This document shows positions 34,760 to 53,200 of a stretch of 64,000 bases of DNA, one piece after another. Source of the DNA: Micropterus salmoides (lineage: Eukaryota; Chordata; Actinopteri; Centrarchiformes; Centrarchidae); assembly GCF_014851395.1 (NCBI RefSeq), contig NW_024041039.1:7555177-7619176 (forward strand). Reading direction: 5' to 3'. The notes beneath the pieces are model-generated. The model saw only the letters and a program-made list of their open reading frames with translations. It did not search any database and had not been told where the DNA came from. Each line of letters opens with the position of its first letter. Position 1 is the stretch's first letter. The position numbers were made by a program, and so were the translations under genes.

Positions 34760-36045
34760 GGGGATTTAATATCTTTTTAAAGGAAGAGGGGATTAGGCTT
34801 TAAGGCTTTGGAGAGAGGATCTGAAGGGTATAGGGCCTTATTGTAGTCACTGGCCTGGGATGGTGTAATAACAGAAGACTTGCCAGACCTATGTTCATGT
34901 CATTAATTACAAGTCTGTTTTTAAGTTGGACAATATTTTACTGGTGAGCAAAAAACAAATCTACCCTTCTTTTTCTAGTTAGGAAAGTGAGTTGAGATCT
35001 CAGGTTATTTAAGCACTTGCTGCAAATATGCAGTTTGTAAAGGCTCCAATGCTGTGTATTAATGATGGCTGTCTGGCTGTCATCCAGTGATGATTAGTGT
35101 ACCAAAGACTTGACTTTTAGTGGATGTGTCCTAGGGCTGAACAAATAATCAAAATATTATCAAATATGGCCCAGGTGCATTATTCAAATTGCAGGAAATG
35201 CAATTTTTTTTAAAGGTCAAATGTGTCACAAGTTAACAACATACCATTATAAAAGTTGTTGTGTCTCGGTAAATAGTATTGTTAAGAATACAGTCTGGAC
35301 CTACTCTATATATTTATTATTATATGGAGCTAAATAAAAGTGAATTGAATTCTCCAGACATAAGGGAACATACTTGTTTGGTACATACCACAGCAAAAAT
35401 CTCATCATCATAATCCTGTTTATATTTTTTTCACTGAAAAGGAATTTCAAAAATTACCACTTCCACTAAAATCATGACTCATATTACAATCACAGTATCT
35501 GTCAGAAATAATATCAATGTGATTGTTTTGCTAGTCGTTCAGCCCTAATCTGGGCTGTGAAAGAAAGTACAGCATCACACTTTTCTTTTAATGTTGATAG
35601 TGGGAAATGGTGCTGTAAAAGATTTCTAGTGCACTGTATTTATTTGTACATATATGTATATACAATATATAGACCTCTAATATGTATTTTAAGGAAGGCT
35701 AATGTGTCAAAAACACTCCCAGGCACCCATAATGGTTATACAGCACTCACGGAATCCGTAAGCTTTGCAAATGTATCTGGTTCATATTCTAGACAAGTTT
35801 CTATCTAACTTTTTCACCATGGGTGATAAGGGTTTTTTTTCATGGCGCCGTCCTGTTTCTTTGTGAGCCAGAATGACAAGTGGCAACCTTAAGCTACTTT
35901 ATCATGACCGGCATGCTTATTGCTGATGTCTTCCGTTTTGATGTTTCTAAATGTATGATAAAATGTAGCTGGTGTAAACAAATAGTTTTTATGCAATGAG
36001 ATGATGTTAAAATGTACAATAAAAATTTAGAAATTTGCTAATCGT
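34760..36045 (+). other. mavs: mavs 3' UTR with AATAAA signal
   Basis: Non-coding sequence after the stop codon. AATAAA at 36019-36024 is a plausible polyadenylation signal. An earlier candidate, 'ctaaataaaagtg', is near 35331. An AT-rich stretch at 35100-35540 looks like a decayed dispersed element rather than conserved UTR. Confidence 0.45.
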
Positions 36046-36770
36046 GCTGCACTTGGCAGGTCCTTAAGGCACCCACTTTAACTTATTTTTCCCTAGGTTT
36101 TCTTCTCCTGAAATAGAAGTTTGACAGTATCATGCAAATAGCATTGTCAATACAAGAAATGTCTGTGTAAAGTTTTTATGCAATGTCTTCAGCTATGTAC
36201 TTGGAGAATTCACAAGTTTGTCGGCTATAAAATTGTGATGTTTATTCCAACTTTATTGGACACACAGAACAAATGTGACAGAACAGCCTTAATAGGAATC
36301 CATTGCATTATTATTATTATGTAAAGACTTAATTGAAAAAAGTAAGTAAAATAAAAAATTAACAATGCCTTTTGCACTTTAATTACTCTACATTACTACT
36401 ATATTATTCTCAGATTCAATGTAATTTATAAATTGAATAATGAATTATTCTAAAGATAGGATTCAGGAAGCTTGGACTAAATTTACCAAACAAAAGTATT
36501 TTGTTTACAATATATTGTATTTTTTGGCTCCTGTTTTCATAAAGCAAAATAACATTCTTATCTTTTCACTTATTTGCATCATTTGTTGGGTGAGCAAGGT
36601 GTTTTTAATAATAATAGAAGTGTTATTGAGATATACTGTAGCTATATCATCTAAGATTTTGTACATGTATTTGCTGCTTGTCTCAAGTAGTTATGCTCAA
36701 ATCATATTTTCTACTGTGACTAAAACTGCAAGAGACAAATGACATCAACCTTTCTTTTATAGACTGTTTT
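36046..36770. other. mavs-pank2 spacer
   Basis: AT-rich, with nothing recognised. An open frame at 36440-36742 is low-complexity hydrophobic and not supported. Confidence 0.5.
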
Positions 36771-37008
36771 CTTACTGGAGGATTCGCATTCTGATTGGTT
36801 CTTGGGTCTTTCAATCACCGACTGACTCCGACCCCCTCAGTCTTGACAGCGAACATAAAAAGGACATGAACGGCGGCCGTGTGGACGCAGCTACTTAGCT
36901 AGCTAATTAGCTAGCAGACAGACCGTTGGACTTCAATGTCCGCATAAATTATTGACGAGCGATGGTTTAATTTATCATAAACGACAGCATATATGTAGCT
37001 GATTCGTC
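36771..37008 (+). promoter_or_regulatory. pank2: Putative pank2 promoter / 5' UTR with an 18-bp palindrome
   Basis: An inverted CCAAT box ('gattggtt', about 36793), 'cataaaaagg' (about 36853, TATA-like) and increasing CpG density precede the start codon. 36898-36915 is a perfect 18-bp palindrome centred on TAATTA ('gctagctaattagctagc'), a homeodomain-core shape. A TGA in frame at 37000-37002 closes the reading frame upstream of the ATG. The transcription start is unknown. Confidence 0.45.
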
Positions 37009-42043
<5,035 letters not shown>

Positions 42044-44930
42044 TCTGTCCAAAGTACATCCAGAGAAGAACTTGTCAATCTGCTGCAAAGACCATAAGCA
42101 CTTTAGACTGTTCAGAATTAATTCCACAGTGGGATGTTATGCCAGCCACCAGCCTGTTACTGGTAACCTTTGGTTGTGGCAGGTAATCCTAAACATTTGG
42201 AGGACCAATTATGTTCTTAGAAATCAAGCTAGTTTGTAAAATGGTGAAAGTGGCGTCTAAATATAGATACACATCTACTGCTGTTGTCAGTGCATGCAAG
42301 TCTGTGTCCTGCCCTGACCGAAGTGGTCTGCAGCAAAGTTGATAAAGTCTTTGTTGCAGAAACCAGGTTTGGGCTGAAGCATCTCCAAGGAAATTCACCG
42401 CGGTTGCCTGAAATACTGTCTGTTAAAAAGTATTAATCATCATGTAGTCTTGTGGACTACACTGTGGGTATCAGGCCCTGGACCAGATATTTGCAAGTAC
42501 ATTTTATGGTTTATTTTACTCTACTTAGGTACCAGGTGGATGGGAGTTAAGTGTTTTATTGGACTATAGAGTGTGAGTTTATTTTATAAGAACTTTTAAG
42601 ACAAACAGAAGAAAGATTTTTACTACAAAAGCATCATTCTTCATTGTTTATTTGCCAAATATATGAAATACCCGTAGTTCTAAAAGAAAAACACATCACC
42701 CACAAAAGTCTTGGCTGGTCTCTTGAGAGTTGAGATGATTTAACTCTCTAATGTAAAGTACTCACTAACTGATTCAGCTGCTGATATTCGTGTACTGTAA
42801 CATGACTGATTGTTTTATCAGGCAAGATAATTGTGATAGTACTTCCCATCCATCTGGTACTCGTAGTAAGCTGAAACAAAACACTGAGAATCATTTACGA
42901 CCACTTATAAGGGTTTTATTATCTGTGAGCATTTACTCATTGTCACCACTTGGACTTGAAATGAGGGTGTAAAAAATCCCTTGGCTGAAAAAAAAAAAAA
43001 AAAGACGCAGGCTTTCCTCACTGAATCTTAACTTAACAATTAATTGACACCATAATTGATAAAAATGCACAAGAGGTCAACATTTAATCAGACATAACCT
43101 GTTATTGTTACAGAATATGTAGAATTTGTAGATGAATTCGGCCTCTAAAAACAGTAAATATTATCCTGTTATTGTACTTTGCCCAACTAATCTCTGTTTA
43201 TGAGCCCAGTTGTTTACTCCAAGCAGCTTTTTTTTTTTTTTTTTTTGTTTGTGTTTTTGCGACAGTGGTGTTATCAGCAAATCTGGACAATCAGTGTTGG
43301 GGGTTAGTGAGACTGTATGAGCAACACATTTAAGTCCCTTTCTGACCCCAAACGTGCCCTGCTGAAGTGCCCTTGAGCAACTGCATTCATTTCCTTGCAG
43401 AGAGAAATCAGAGCAAGTGAAACGATAGATACCGATACATGTGAAAATACAAAATGAGGGCATTTGTGAATTTTCCAAATTTAAGAAAGATATTTTAATG
43501 CAGAAACGTGATGCATCCCTCCAATGGAGGTTTTAGGTCCTGTGACCCCAAACCACTTGTTGAGCATGTTCAGTATGTACTTGTTTTGAATTTAATGTAC
43601 AGGCTTTTGTTTTTAACATTTTTAGGAGGAATTGAGTAAGCTAGCACTTCTAATGACTGTGTGTGTTTTATCAGTTATTTGTCCCATCATTTCATTTAAT
43701 GCTTATCCGTCCTATTTTAATGTAATCTATTAAGTAATCAGTCCACTGATGGATTACAAGGACCATAAAGAATCTTCAGCTCCCTAATTGAGAGTTGATG
43801 CCCTAAACAGTTGAAAATTCAGTTTTAGCTTACAGCTAGTAGAGATATTACATCTGCAAGTTGAATATACAGTAAGCTGATTTTAATTTAAGTGCCTGCC
43901 ATGTTTTTTGTATATAATACAATAATGTGTTCAGCAATGTGATTTAAAATGAGATAAAACTGATGTGTAATTCTCAAGGTTTACCCAGTTTTCTTTGCAA
44001 CGTAGAAGCAAACATACTTTTTTCTTTTTCTTTTTTTTTTGAACATTTCTTTTTGCATTGTCCATATTAAATACACACTTTTCATATCTTTGAGTACTTG
44101 TGGAATTTTTATTGGAACTTGGGAAATATGTTTTTGCTTCTTGATGGGAGTTAGATTAGGAATTGAGACCGCTCACACATTTGGAAACTAAATATGAAGC
44201 TACCAGTTGCAACTGGCTATTTTAGCTTAGCATAAGGAGATGTTTTTGGCCGTATGTATGTTACTTCACCAAGAATTAAACTGACCTTAAACTGCACTTC
44301 ACCTTGTAAAAGGTGATGTGTCCTCTATACTTAAGTAGTATCCTGCTTGTCTTTTGTCCCTGGTATTGAAGTGCAGGTTGCCTAAAAGAACAAGACATAA
44401 AAAGTTAAGAGTAAAGTAGATTGAAAATAATAAATCATGGTTCTGTAAGAAACACATAATTGGTCTTGATTGCCTTCTTATTGTTAATGTCATAAATCTT
44501 GGGTCTTTATTGATGCAGATCTTGGTAAAAGTGTCCAAAGTGAGGTTTGGTGTCCACATTGGCATCCACATTTTTGATTTGTGGATGTGGATATTTTTTT
44601 ATAACTGGATATATAATGCAATATTTTAAAGTAAACCTCTTTTACTTTATTGTAAGACAAAATTTGTCTCCAGTTAGGCAACTTTTATGCCTATTAATTT
44701 CTCCATCAAGTGAAGCCCAAAGGAATCTACCTGGAGACAGAATTACACCTTTCCTTTCCATGTGTCAATAATAAAGCATAATGTTATTTCCCCCCAAAAG
44801 TGGCACCATTCCTTTAATAACTCTGTATTAGAAAATCGAATATACACATTGAGTGTAAAGTCATCTTAACGCCATATCAAGCAGAGTATAAACTGCAGGT
44901 CAGTGTAAAGATATTTTTACAAGAAACTGT
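42044..44930 (+). other. pank2: pank2 3' flank / possible 3' UTR
   Basis: Non-coding sequence. Candidate polyadenylation hexamers are ATTAAA (44066-44071) and AATAAA (44770-44775). Which one is used, and whether the UTR is this long, is unknown. An A15-type run lies near 42988-43003 and a T run near 43229-43246. 44165-44250 resembles repeat family C ('aaatatgaagctaccagttg', 'tttagcttagcataagg'). Confidence 0.35.
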
Positions 44931-44980
44931 TCGCAGCTATTTTCCGGTTGTAAATCTGCGGACACGGTGCGTTTCGCCAG

Positions 44981-45018
44981 GCACGTAGACTACGTGCGAA
45001 ATAAGTGAAATGCACGTG
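44981..45018 (+). promoter_or_regulatory. loxl3: ACGTG inverted repeat and E-box at the loxl3 5' end
   Basis: 'gcacgtagactacgtgc' (44981-44997) has perfect 8-bp inverted arms GCACGTAG / CTACGTGC around one base, so each strand carries ACGTGC. A CACGTG E-box follows at 45013-45018. The RCGTG core is the hypoxia-response and bHLH(-PAS) site shape, and other LOX-family genes are known HIF targets. Binding here is inference. It may lie in the promoter or in the 5' UTR. Confidence 0.4.
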
Positions 45019-45385
45019 TGGTTTTATTTGAGAGGACAGCCTGTTACAGAACCAACCATGAAAGAGTTAGTGTCTTTCCAGGGAATAAATCCAGCCCACT
45101 TCATTCTAGCTGCCTTCCTCCTGCTCCTCCTCAGTGAGGGCTGCACAGCTGGCGATTTACAGACCGCTACGCTGCAAGAGTAATTGGCTGCTAGGTGGAC
45201 CACTGCCCCGCAAACTGGACCCGTGTTTGATGGAGGAGATGAATTAGCACAAATACTGGGATATTTATTTATTTTTTGTCTTTTGGGGGGTTCCCTTTAT
45301 AAACCTCTGGATCACCAAAAATTTAAGACCCAGCTCCCTCCTCTCCACTGCAACCGTTATAACCTGCTCATACTGGAAACATAAG
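45019..45385 (+). other. loxl3: loxl3 exon 1 (5' untranslated), approximate 5' end
   Basis: The right border is a strong donor, 'cataag|gtaagg', with GT at 45386-45387. The next coding exon begins at 50271 after 'tcatgtgcag'. The sequence is GC-richer than its flanks. The left border is a guess. It contains the upstream ORF listed separately. Confidence 0.45.
45058..45183 (+). CDS. Upstream ORF in loxl3 exon 1, leader-like 41-aa peptide
   Basis: An ATG in good context (A at -3, 'accATGa') opens a 41-codon frame that ends at TAA within the inferred loxl3 exon 1. The peptide begins 'MKELVSFQGINPAHF' and continues with a hydrophobic run 'ILAAFLLLLLS' followed by 'EGCTAG', the shape of a secretory signal peptide. 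It could be a regulatory uORF. A weak internal donor ('ctcctca|gtgagg', GT 45134-45135) spliced to 50271 would instead join this leader in frame to the loxl3 start. Neither is shown by the sequence alone. Confidence 0.35.
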   Translation: MKELVSFQGINPAHFILAAFLLLLLSEGCTAGDLQTATLQE

Positions 45386-48300
45386 GTAAGGCAGATTATG
45401 ACAAGAGTTTGAGTCTTTAAATATGGAAATTTAGATAAATGCAAGCTGGAACTGTGATTTAGCTGCAAAACGGACAGTTAAACACTAATGTGTAAGAGTC
45501 TGGGTATTACAAAATATATTGATATCCATCTGCAGCAGTAGGGTATATATATTCACTAGGGAAAACTGTTTTACGAATATTGGAGGTGAAAAAATGTGAG
45601 GAATGCTGCAACAGGAAACAAAATATCTTCCCAAAGCCAATTACTGACTTGGAAATGTAGTCTGAAGGAACTACATTGGCAGGATTCCCTGCTGCCAAAA
45701 GTGTGGTCTCTGTACTGGAACTTGTTAAATTGGTACACATTCTCATTTCAGGTAAATAAGCTGTAGCTATAATTATTAATGGATAATAAATTATTTACTT
45801 TACAGATCAGCTGTAGAACCACATTCATTATGCATTAATTTTCTCACTTTCTGCAGGTATAAATGCGTATAAATGATTAATAAATTGGTCCAGATGCTCT
45901 GCAGCTTTTTTCCAGTAGATAATTGGTGAAATGGTGCATTTGTCTGGATTTTCTGATTTCTTAATAAGGTAAAAAGACAAAGAGAGTGTCATGGTGGAAG
46001 AGGTTAAACAGCAGCCTAAAGGACAACATGGCAACCGAAAAGTTGCTTAATGGCATTTAAACGGTCCCTTAATAGAAAGTGTTAAATTTCTCTCAAGTGT
46101 TTGGAACAGATTGCATCCCTGTGTTATGGTTTGCATCTGGACTCTTTTTACAAAACAGTTATGTGGATCAGAAAACCAACAAACCCTAACTGGACTTTCT
46201 CAGAATTTCAAGGGAATGGTTGACCACCATGTCTTTCCACTTTGAGCAACTTTAGTTTTCTGTTTTCCTGATCTTCTATATATTCTGAAACCCTCTGTGT
46301 TCATGTAAGATGCAGTTTCTTCCACCATCGATCTACTCCCTGTGATGTGGCTCATGTTCACTGGTTTAAAGTTTCACAAAGTTCCTCTGAGGTCAACAAC
46401 ATGCTGCAGCACGGCAGGAAATCTTTTCTGCTGTCCAAAAGCACAACAAAGTACAGACTTCTGGTAGTGACAGCAAACAGATTCAGAGTGTGTTTTGGTG
46501 GGAATGATTGCACGTCTCAGGGTTAGACTTTGTAATGACCAACGTGTTCAGTATGTTGAAGCAAAGTGCTGCGCTCATCCGGAGAACTGCTGCCTGGTTG
46601 ATTTAAGCCTTTCACAAGACCTGATCCATGAACACATTGGTATGGAGAGTCCCTGCTTCAGTGAGGGGTGAGCGAGGAAGAGAAACAGTTCAATATGTGT
46701 TTATGTGTGTGTGTGAGAGAGAGGGGGTTTGCTTTATATTATCGCTGGATTGATACACAAGCGTTGACCTTTTTAAAAAAAGATCAGATACCTGTCAGTC
46801 GCCTGATGTGATTAAAGCTACAAAATAACCAATTTGTAAAACATGAAATAATCTTTTATATTCTGTGCATAATATATGTAATTTATTTAATTAATGTCCC
46901 ACTCATTATTTCTGTTAATTTGTTCTTTTCCACTGAATGGTTACAGTGGGTCAGTCTCCCATACAGGTTAATTCCAGTTAATTTAAAAGTTGCAATAATA
47001 GTAGTTTTACTTAACAAAGTAATTGGTAAGAACATGAAAACATGGTGACTTTACTGAAATTGAGTCTAACAAGGCACGACATCAGGCAGATTGTTTAACC
47101 AGATTGTCTAAACTACTTTTTTTGGAGGTACAACGGAAAGTGAGCAGAGAAAGTGACCCAAAATGTTGGTAATAATCCCTCATTGCATCCCTCAGAAAAA
47201 CTGCATGTATTTAAAAGTACAGTAATTACAGCAGGAAGTCAGTCTGTAAACTGTAATGGATATTTAGGCTAAAAATATCAGTAAAGTTCCACATAGTTTG
47301 GCTAAACCTTCACTTAGTGATTGTGCACATTTCCCAGAATATAATTTATTCATCCACAGCAGGGCAACATGCACAAGTTACCTCCACTCAAAATGGGGAT
47401 AAAAAAAGTCTACGATTGCTTATATTCTCCTCACTCAGTCTTTAAAATGTCCTGTAGTTGTAGTATTTTGTGTCCCTGTCTATTTGCTGCGACAGTTGTT
47501 GGTGAAATCGCTCTCGTTGCCTATATTACAGCAAACTTGAACATTTCAGCTGCTTCTTTTTGAGGGACAACAACAAAACAAAATCTATTGTAGCACCTGG
47601 AAATACTGCTTTTGGCCAGTTATGTAAAGGAGTAAGCAAACATCAAAAGATAGATGAGGTGATCTACTGTACATCAGTTTTATTTCTGTGTGTTGAGTAG
47701 ACATGGCACAGGGTGTGTTTAGCCTAGCTTACTACAAGAACTGGTAGCAGGATTTATTCTTTACATTACATTACATTGCATTGTTAGTAAGCAACCAAGT
47801 ATATTTCCCAAGATGTTGGCGTGCACAGTTGAATTCTTTCTGGATATGTTTGTATATTATGCCCGTCATTCTCATCATTCGTCATTCCTGTGTTTGTTCT
47901 TGTCTCCACTATCAACACTTCAATAAAGGCATAAAAATAATCTTTAAAAAAAGCTTTGAAAAAAGATTATGAATTTCCCCACAAAAATGTCACATCACGT
48001 GGCTTCAGTTCAGCCATAGTTACTGTATGTCTTTAAAAGTCCCTGCTGACTAAAGCTTAGTGTGAACCTGTGTGTGTCCTTCCTTACACTGTGAAATTGG
48101 ACTCAGACGGCGCAGTCAGTCTCAGACATGTTTTGGAAAGGGCACCTTATGCTTGTGGTTTCTGTACAAACACATCACACTACTATATTTGTGTCTCTGA
48201 AGGAATAACCCCCAACTTGCTAAAAGCTCAGAAGGAGTGTAGCTGTCAAGTTATCAATAGAAGGCCTATGTTACCATTCAGTACCTACCAGAGCTGCACA

Positions 48301-50270
48301 GGAAGGTTTAAGAAGGCAGGGTGAACATGTTGTAGGAAAAAGTCAGCTTGTTGTATCAAGAACTATGAATGAAGATTAATCCAGATGTCTGCTCAAAAAA
48401 AACTGATCATTAGCGTACCAACATTGAAAAAAACTGGACAGAAAAGCTATGAAAGGGATAATCATACTATGAAAGTGAAGCTGTTAATTTCACAATTATA
48501 AACATCCATGCCATTAAGGCCTACGCACTTTAAACGTTCCCTGTTATTCTTCCCCACATCAGAGTCAAGTAAACACTGACCAGATGGTTTGAATCAAACT
48601 GCCAGAGCAACTCTACACTCTTCCATATGCTGGGCATATTTTCAGCTCCTTTGTGTGAGCCCTCTTGGTTTTAGCTACGGCTAAATACATTTATAAAATA
48701 CATTCAGAGAATCATTTACGGGGGCACTAGGGCTGACCAGAGGGACATTTTGGGGGGCAACTAGATGACTACTTAGACTGCCTAAAGTCCTGGTATGACA
48801 TTAGCTCAACATGGTACTCAGAAGTGGCCCAAAATTAAACAAACATCTCCTGGTTGTACATACATTTCAAAACAGGGAATTTAGAAACAAAGAGCAAAAA
48901 GGACCATATTACCCGACCTGTTCCGATGTAATCCATGTCTCAATCACTGTAAAGGAATAGTTTGAAATTTTGGGAAATACACTTTTCCAAATCTACCATG
49001 TATAGAGGAATTTGACTTGGTTATACAGCACAGTGAAACAAGAGAAGTTAAAATTTCAACAAAAGTTAGAAAAGTTATTCAATACCACATTGACGTCCAT
49101 GCGCTTTTGAAGCTGTTGCCAGAAGCTGACTAGCATAAAGAGTAAAAACAGCGAGCCTGGCTTTGTCTGCAGATACATTCTACTAACTAACTAACTAACT
49201 GTACCACTAACATTATATACATTGTTTGTTGGTTCCAAACAAACACTGAAGAGTTAAAATTACATTTCATGGAAAGTTATGTATCGCACTGTGCCAGCAA
49301 CTGAATTCCTTTAATACATATGGGTGCATATTCATTTCATTTTGTTTGCCCCATCATATTCATCTCTCTTAAAGTTCTGGTGCCCAGCAGAGAGTATCTC
49401 ATGTAAAAAACTTTCTGGTGTGCACAGTAACTGTTCGTGTAATTTTTGCATCCAAAGAGTTAAAGGTCATATTGTTTAACATATTAACTTTTAGTTGTTT
49501 GATGATATTTCCTGGTATATTTTCTGGGTAACTGAAAGCTTAATGGTGTGGGTAAAGCTTCCGATTTACCAATCGATCATAATCTATAGGTGGTGACTGA
49601 ATGAATGAGCTGGGCTCAGCCTTAGAGATACAGTGAGGAGCTCAGACATCCAGAAGGAGCTCGGAGTAGAGCTCCTTCACATCGAAAGGAGCCAGCTGAG
49701 GTGGTTCGGGCATCTGATTAGGATGCCTCCAGGGTGCCTTCCTTTGGAGGTTTTTCTGGGCATGTCCAACTGGGAGAAGACCCCAGGGTAGACCCAGAAC
49801 ATGCTAGAGGGATCACATATCTCATCTGGCCTGGGATTGCCAGGAGGGGCTGGAAAACGTTTCTGGGGAGAGGAATGTCTGGTATAACCTTAGCCTTTGG
49901 CCACCATGACCCAACCCTGGATAAGTGGAAGAAAATGTATAGAGATAGAAATAGTTTCTCATGCCCACACAGAACGTTCTGATGGTGGAAAAAAATGCTT
50001 CCCTTTTGGGGCTCTGTACAGTCTTGACTATAGAAGCTTGTTTCTCCTTAATTCAAGTGGTGCTCAAGCATCAGTATTTTTAAAATACATATACAGCAGA
50101 CTTGGCTGGTTGTTGTACCTCTTAAACTGATAATGACATCTCATTAAATCTAATTGAATGGGCCCAATATTCAGTATTTTGATTTGTAGAAAACCTGAAA
50201 CAATCTTCTCATCTAAACACGTATGCTAAGATTTGTCTTGACATTATCTTTTTCTTTTCTTCATGTGCAG
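45386..50270 (+). other. loxl3: loxl3 intron 1
   Basis: A long intron without supported exons. It includes a LINE 3' end at 49580-49945 (listed separately), repeat-family C remnants near 48950-49160 ('aaggaatagtttgaaatttt', 'tagcataaagagtaaaaaca') and a short (AACT)n run near 49183-49200. Open frames at 47369-47563 and 48070-48324 have no recognisable domains. Confidence 0.45.
49580..49945 (+). mobile_element. L2-like LINE 3' end
   Basis: 'gctgggctcagccttagaga' (49610), 'ggagccagctgaggtggttc' (49687), 'cgggcatctgattaggatgc' and 'cctggataagtggaagaaaatg' near the end are the usual 3' part of fish L2-type LINE reverse transcriptases. The frame 'RLEIQKELG..LLHIERSQLR' style is broken by indels. 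The 5' end is truncated; the copy is dead. Confidence 0.7.
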
Positions 50271-50278
50271 TTGAGATA

Positions 50279-53200
50279 ATGGAGAAGTCAAGATGCAGGC
50301 AACAGTTAGCCTTCAGCCTTCTGTTCGGGTTGTGGTTACCTTCCTGTTTGGCCCAAACCACACCGTCAAATGCACCCACGCAGGCACCCACACCATCCCC
50401 GTCTCCCAAGCTCCAGACCGAACGGCTAAAGGTCAGACTGGCTGGATACCCCCGAAAACACAACGAGGGTCGGATAGAGCTTTTCTACAAGGGAGAGTGG
50501 GGAACCATCTGTGATGACGACTTCTCAATAACTAACGCCAACGTGCTTTGTCGCCAACTGGGTTTCGTCTCAGCCACAGGATGGACCCACAGTGCCAAAT
50601 ATGGCAAGGGCCAAGGTAAGAGTGACCTCAGCCACCTGAGATTCAGTTTTTGGCTTAACGTACTGTGTGCTCTGCTATATGGGCGTTTATGGGTTCAAAA
50701 TGACATATACACAAATCAGGGATATTCAGATAATCTGAAATAAGATTCCAATCACACATGTAGTGTGAGTGAGTGTCAATGAAGACTTAAACAGTCTAAA
50801 CATTGGCAGTTGTAGGTAGCAGTCCCCATCTGCCCTTTAATCCAAGTAGGTTAAAACAAATGCTTGAGCAATGTACATTATTATGAATATGTTTACCCAG
50901 CGTGGCTAGAGCGTGGCTCTAGTGATGACAATGTGAGTTGGTTGGTTTGTCACTTTGGTCCAGACTGAAATATGGCAACATCTACTGTATGGACTGGCAC
51001 AAAAACAGTACAGTCAATCATGATTCCCGGACAATTAATCCTAATGACTTTGGTGATCCCTTGAATTTCCTGTAGTTCCACCATATGTGAACTGTAATAA
51101 CTTACCTTCAGGTCTAAATTGTGATTGTCCAATTCTTGTTAGCATACTAACAGGCTTCACTAAGATGAAGAACATGGTGAACATTATACCTGCTAATCAT
51201 CAGGCTTTTAACCTAACTGCATAACTGCGAGCATGCTGTTAGCATTTAGCTCAGCCTCACAGAGCTGCCAGTGTGGCTGTAGACTCTGTACACTATTCGT
51301 GTTGTTACAATTTATATCATGACTATTCTTTACAAATCTTAACAAAAATATGAATGAAATTTGTTTTCACAGTGTTTGACTAACTAAAGGACAGTTTGGT
51401 TGGACTTCCAAGCCACCCCAGCCACACTTTAACTTTTGTAAAATCAGAAACCCTTCTGTTTATTCAGAATCATTAATAACATATTGGATTTACATTTTAG
51501 GCATTTATCTGATTCTCTTATTCAGCCTCTTGTCTAGAGTAGGTGCAACTGTGGAGCACTTACTGCCATAAGTTCCCAGAGCACTAGGTTCACAAGCAAC
51601 CAAGTGTCACTTCCAGGCCTGGACTGACTACTTTCCGCAGGCCTGGGAGTGTGCTGGAGCCACACTGACAGTCTGCTGCTTGTCCAGGGAAAATCTGGCT
51701 GGACAACGTGCAGTGTAACGGAGGTGAGAAGAGCATTGAATTCTGCAAGTCCCGCGGTTGGGGCAACAGTGACTGCACTCATGATGAGGATGCCGGAGTT
51801 GTGTGCAAAGACGAGAGGATTCCTGGCTTTGTGGACTCGAATGTTATTGATGTAAGTCGCTGAAATACATTTAATGAGCTTTTCTAATTTTGTTGCATTA
51901 AAAATTATGCTGAGAGTTCATTAAAGCTAAGGTAGGTAACATTTAAGAAACTAGCAAGAGTCGGCTACATTTTGAAAGTATTCAACTGAAAAAATCCCAT
52001 CCCCTCCATTCAGGCCTCCCTCCAAAGCCACTCCCCCAAAACACATTTTCATGTGCAATGAGAGCATGGGCAGAGTCAGCGAGCATTCGATTTATTGATT
52101 GCTGTCTAGATAAATTTCAACAAATGACAAAAAAACAAAAAAACAAATGCTTCTGAAATAAATTGATTACCCAAGCTTCAAGAAGCTGTTATAAGCCCAT
52201 AAACTCTAATGCTCCACAACCTACAGAGAATAAGGTTTACCCCACATGGAAGACAGTCAACACCTCAGTGCAACTCCACCTGTAGCTGCCACACGTACTC
52301 TGTACAATGTGTCTGAACCTGTTAAAAGCAGCAACCTCTCCAAGTATATTGTCCTGAGGTGATGCTGGGTGTGCAGAGCTTTCTCAGTAAACCTGACATT
52401 CCACAACAGCATTGGTTCCTATGACTGATTGTTTGTGGGTTTGTGTAGAAGAGCAGGGTCCTGACCTCAGGGTCACTAGTTCAGATGTGAAATTCTGCTG
52501 TGGTGATGTTTTCCCCTCCTTCAGCTGCAGATATCAGTTAGGGTGTAGTGATATGGCCAAATCTTACACGATTAACTCACCCAAAGACAACAAAGTATTT
52601 TATTTTCTTCATTTATATGGAGATAAAGAGCTGTGTTGCATGGCTTGGTAGACTTGCTAAGTTCACTCTTCAAATAGTTCTGTGTTTTTTTAGTAAACAT
52701 TGTTGTTGAGTTATTTTAATGTAATTTCGCCAGTGTTTGTGCACTAAATGTAATTGAACTCATATATATGAAGCAAAAAATGAACTGATACTCATACTGA
52801 ATTGTATTGTGGTGATAGAAATGAAGCTTGTGCTGGGATACGACTACAGTACATGATAACATAATGGTAAAACCAGACCAATGTAGGGTGTCGGGAAAGT
52901 AAATGAGCATTAAGTCGCTCAGCATATGAGCTCCTGACAAATGTCCTAAATGTAAATACTAGTATTTATTCTTAGACAGTAAATTATATTGAATATAGTA
53001 TATAGTGTTTGCATTAATGTACTCTCAGATGGGAATGATGGTTGAATGAATGTGTAGCGGGGTGTTTCTAAAAAAAAGTGTCCTCAAACCCTCCCTGGAT
53101 AAATAAAGATTTAAACCTGAGGGACTTGTTGGGTGGGATGCCTGCTTAGCTGTTTCCAGCTGGTCATCATGTTCCATTTGTTCTCTTTGATGTCCATTTG

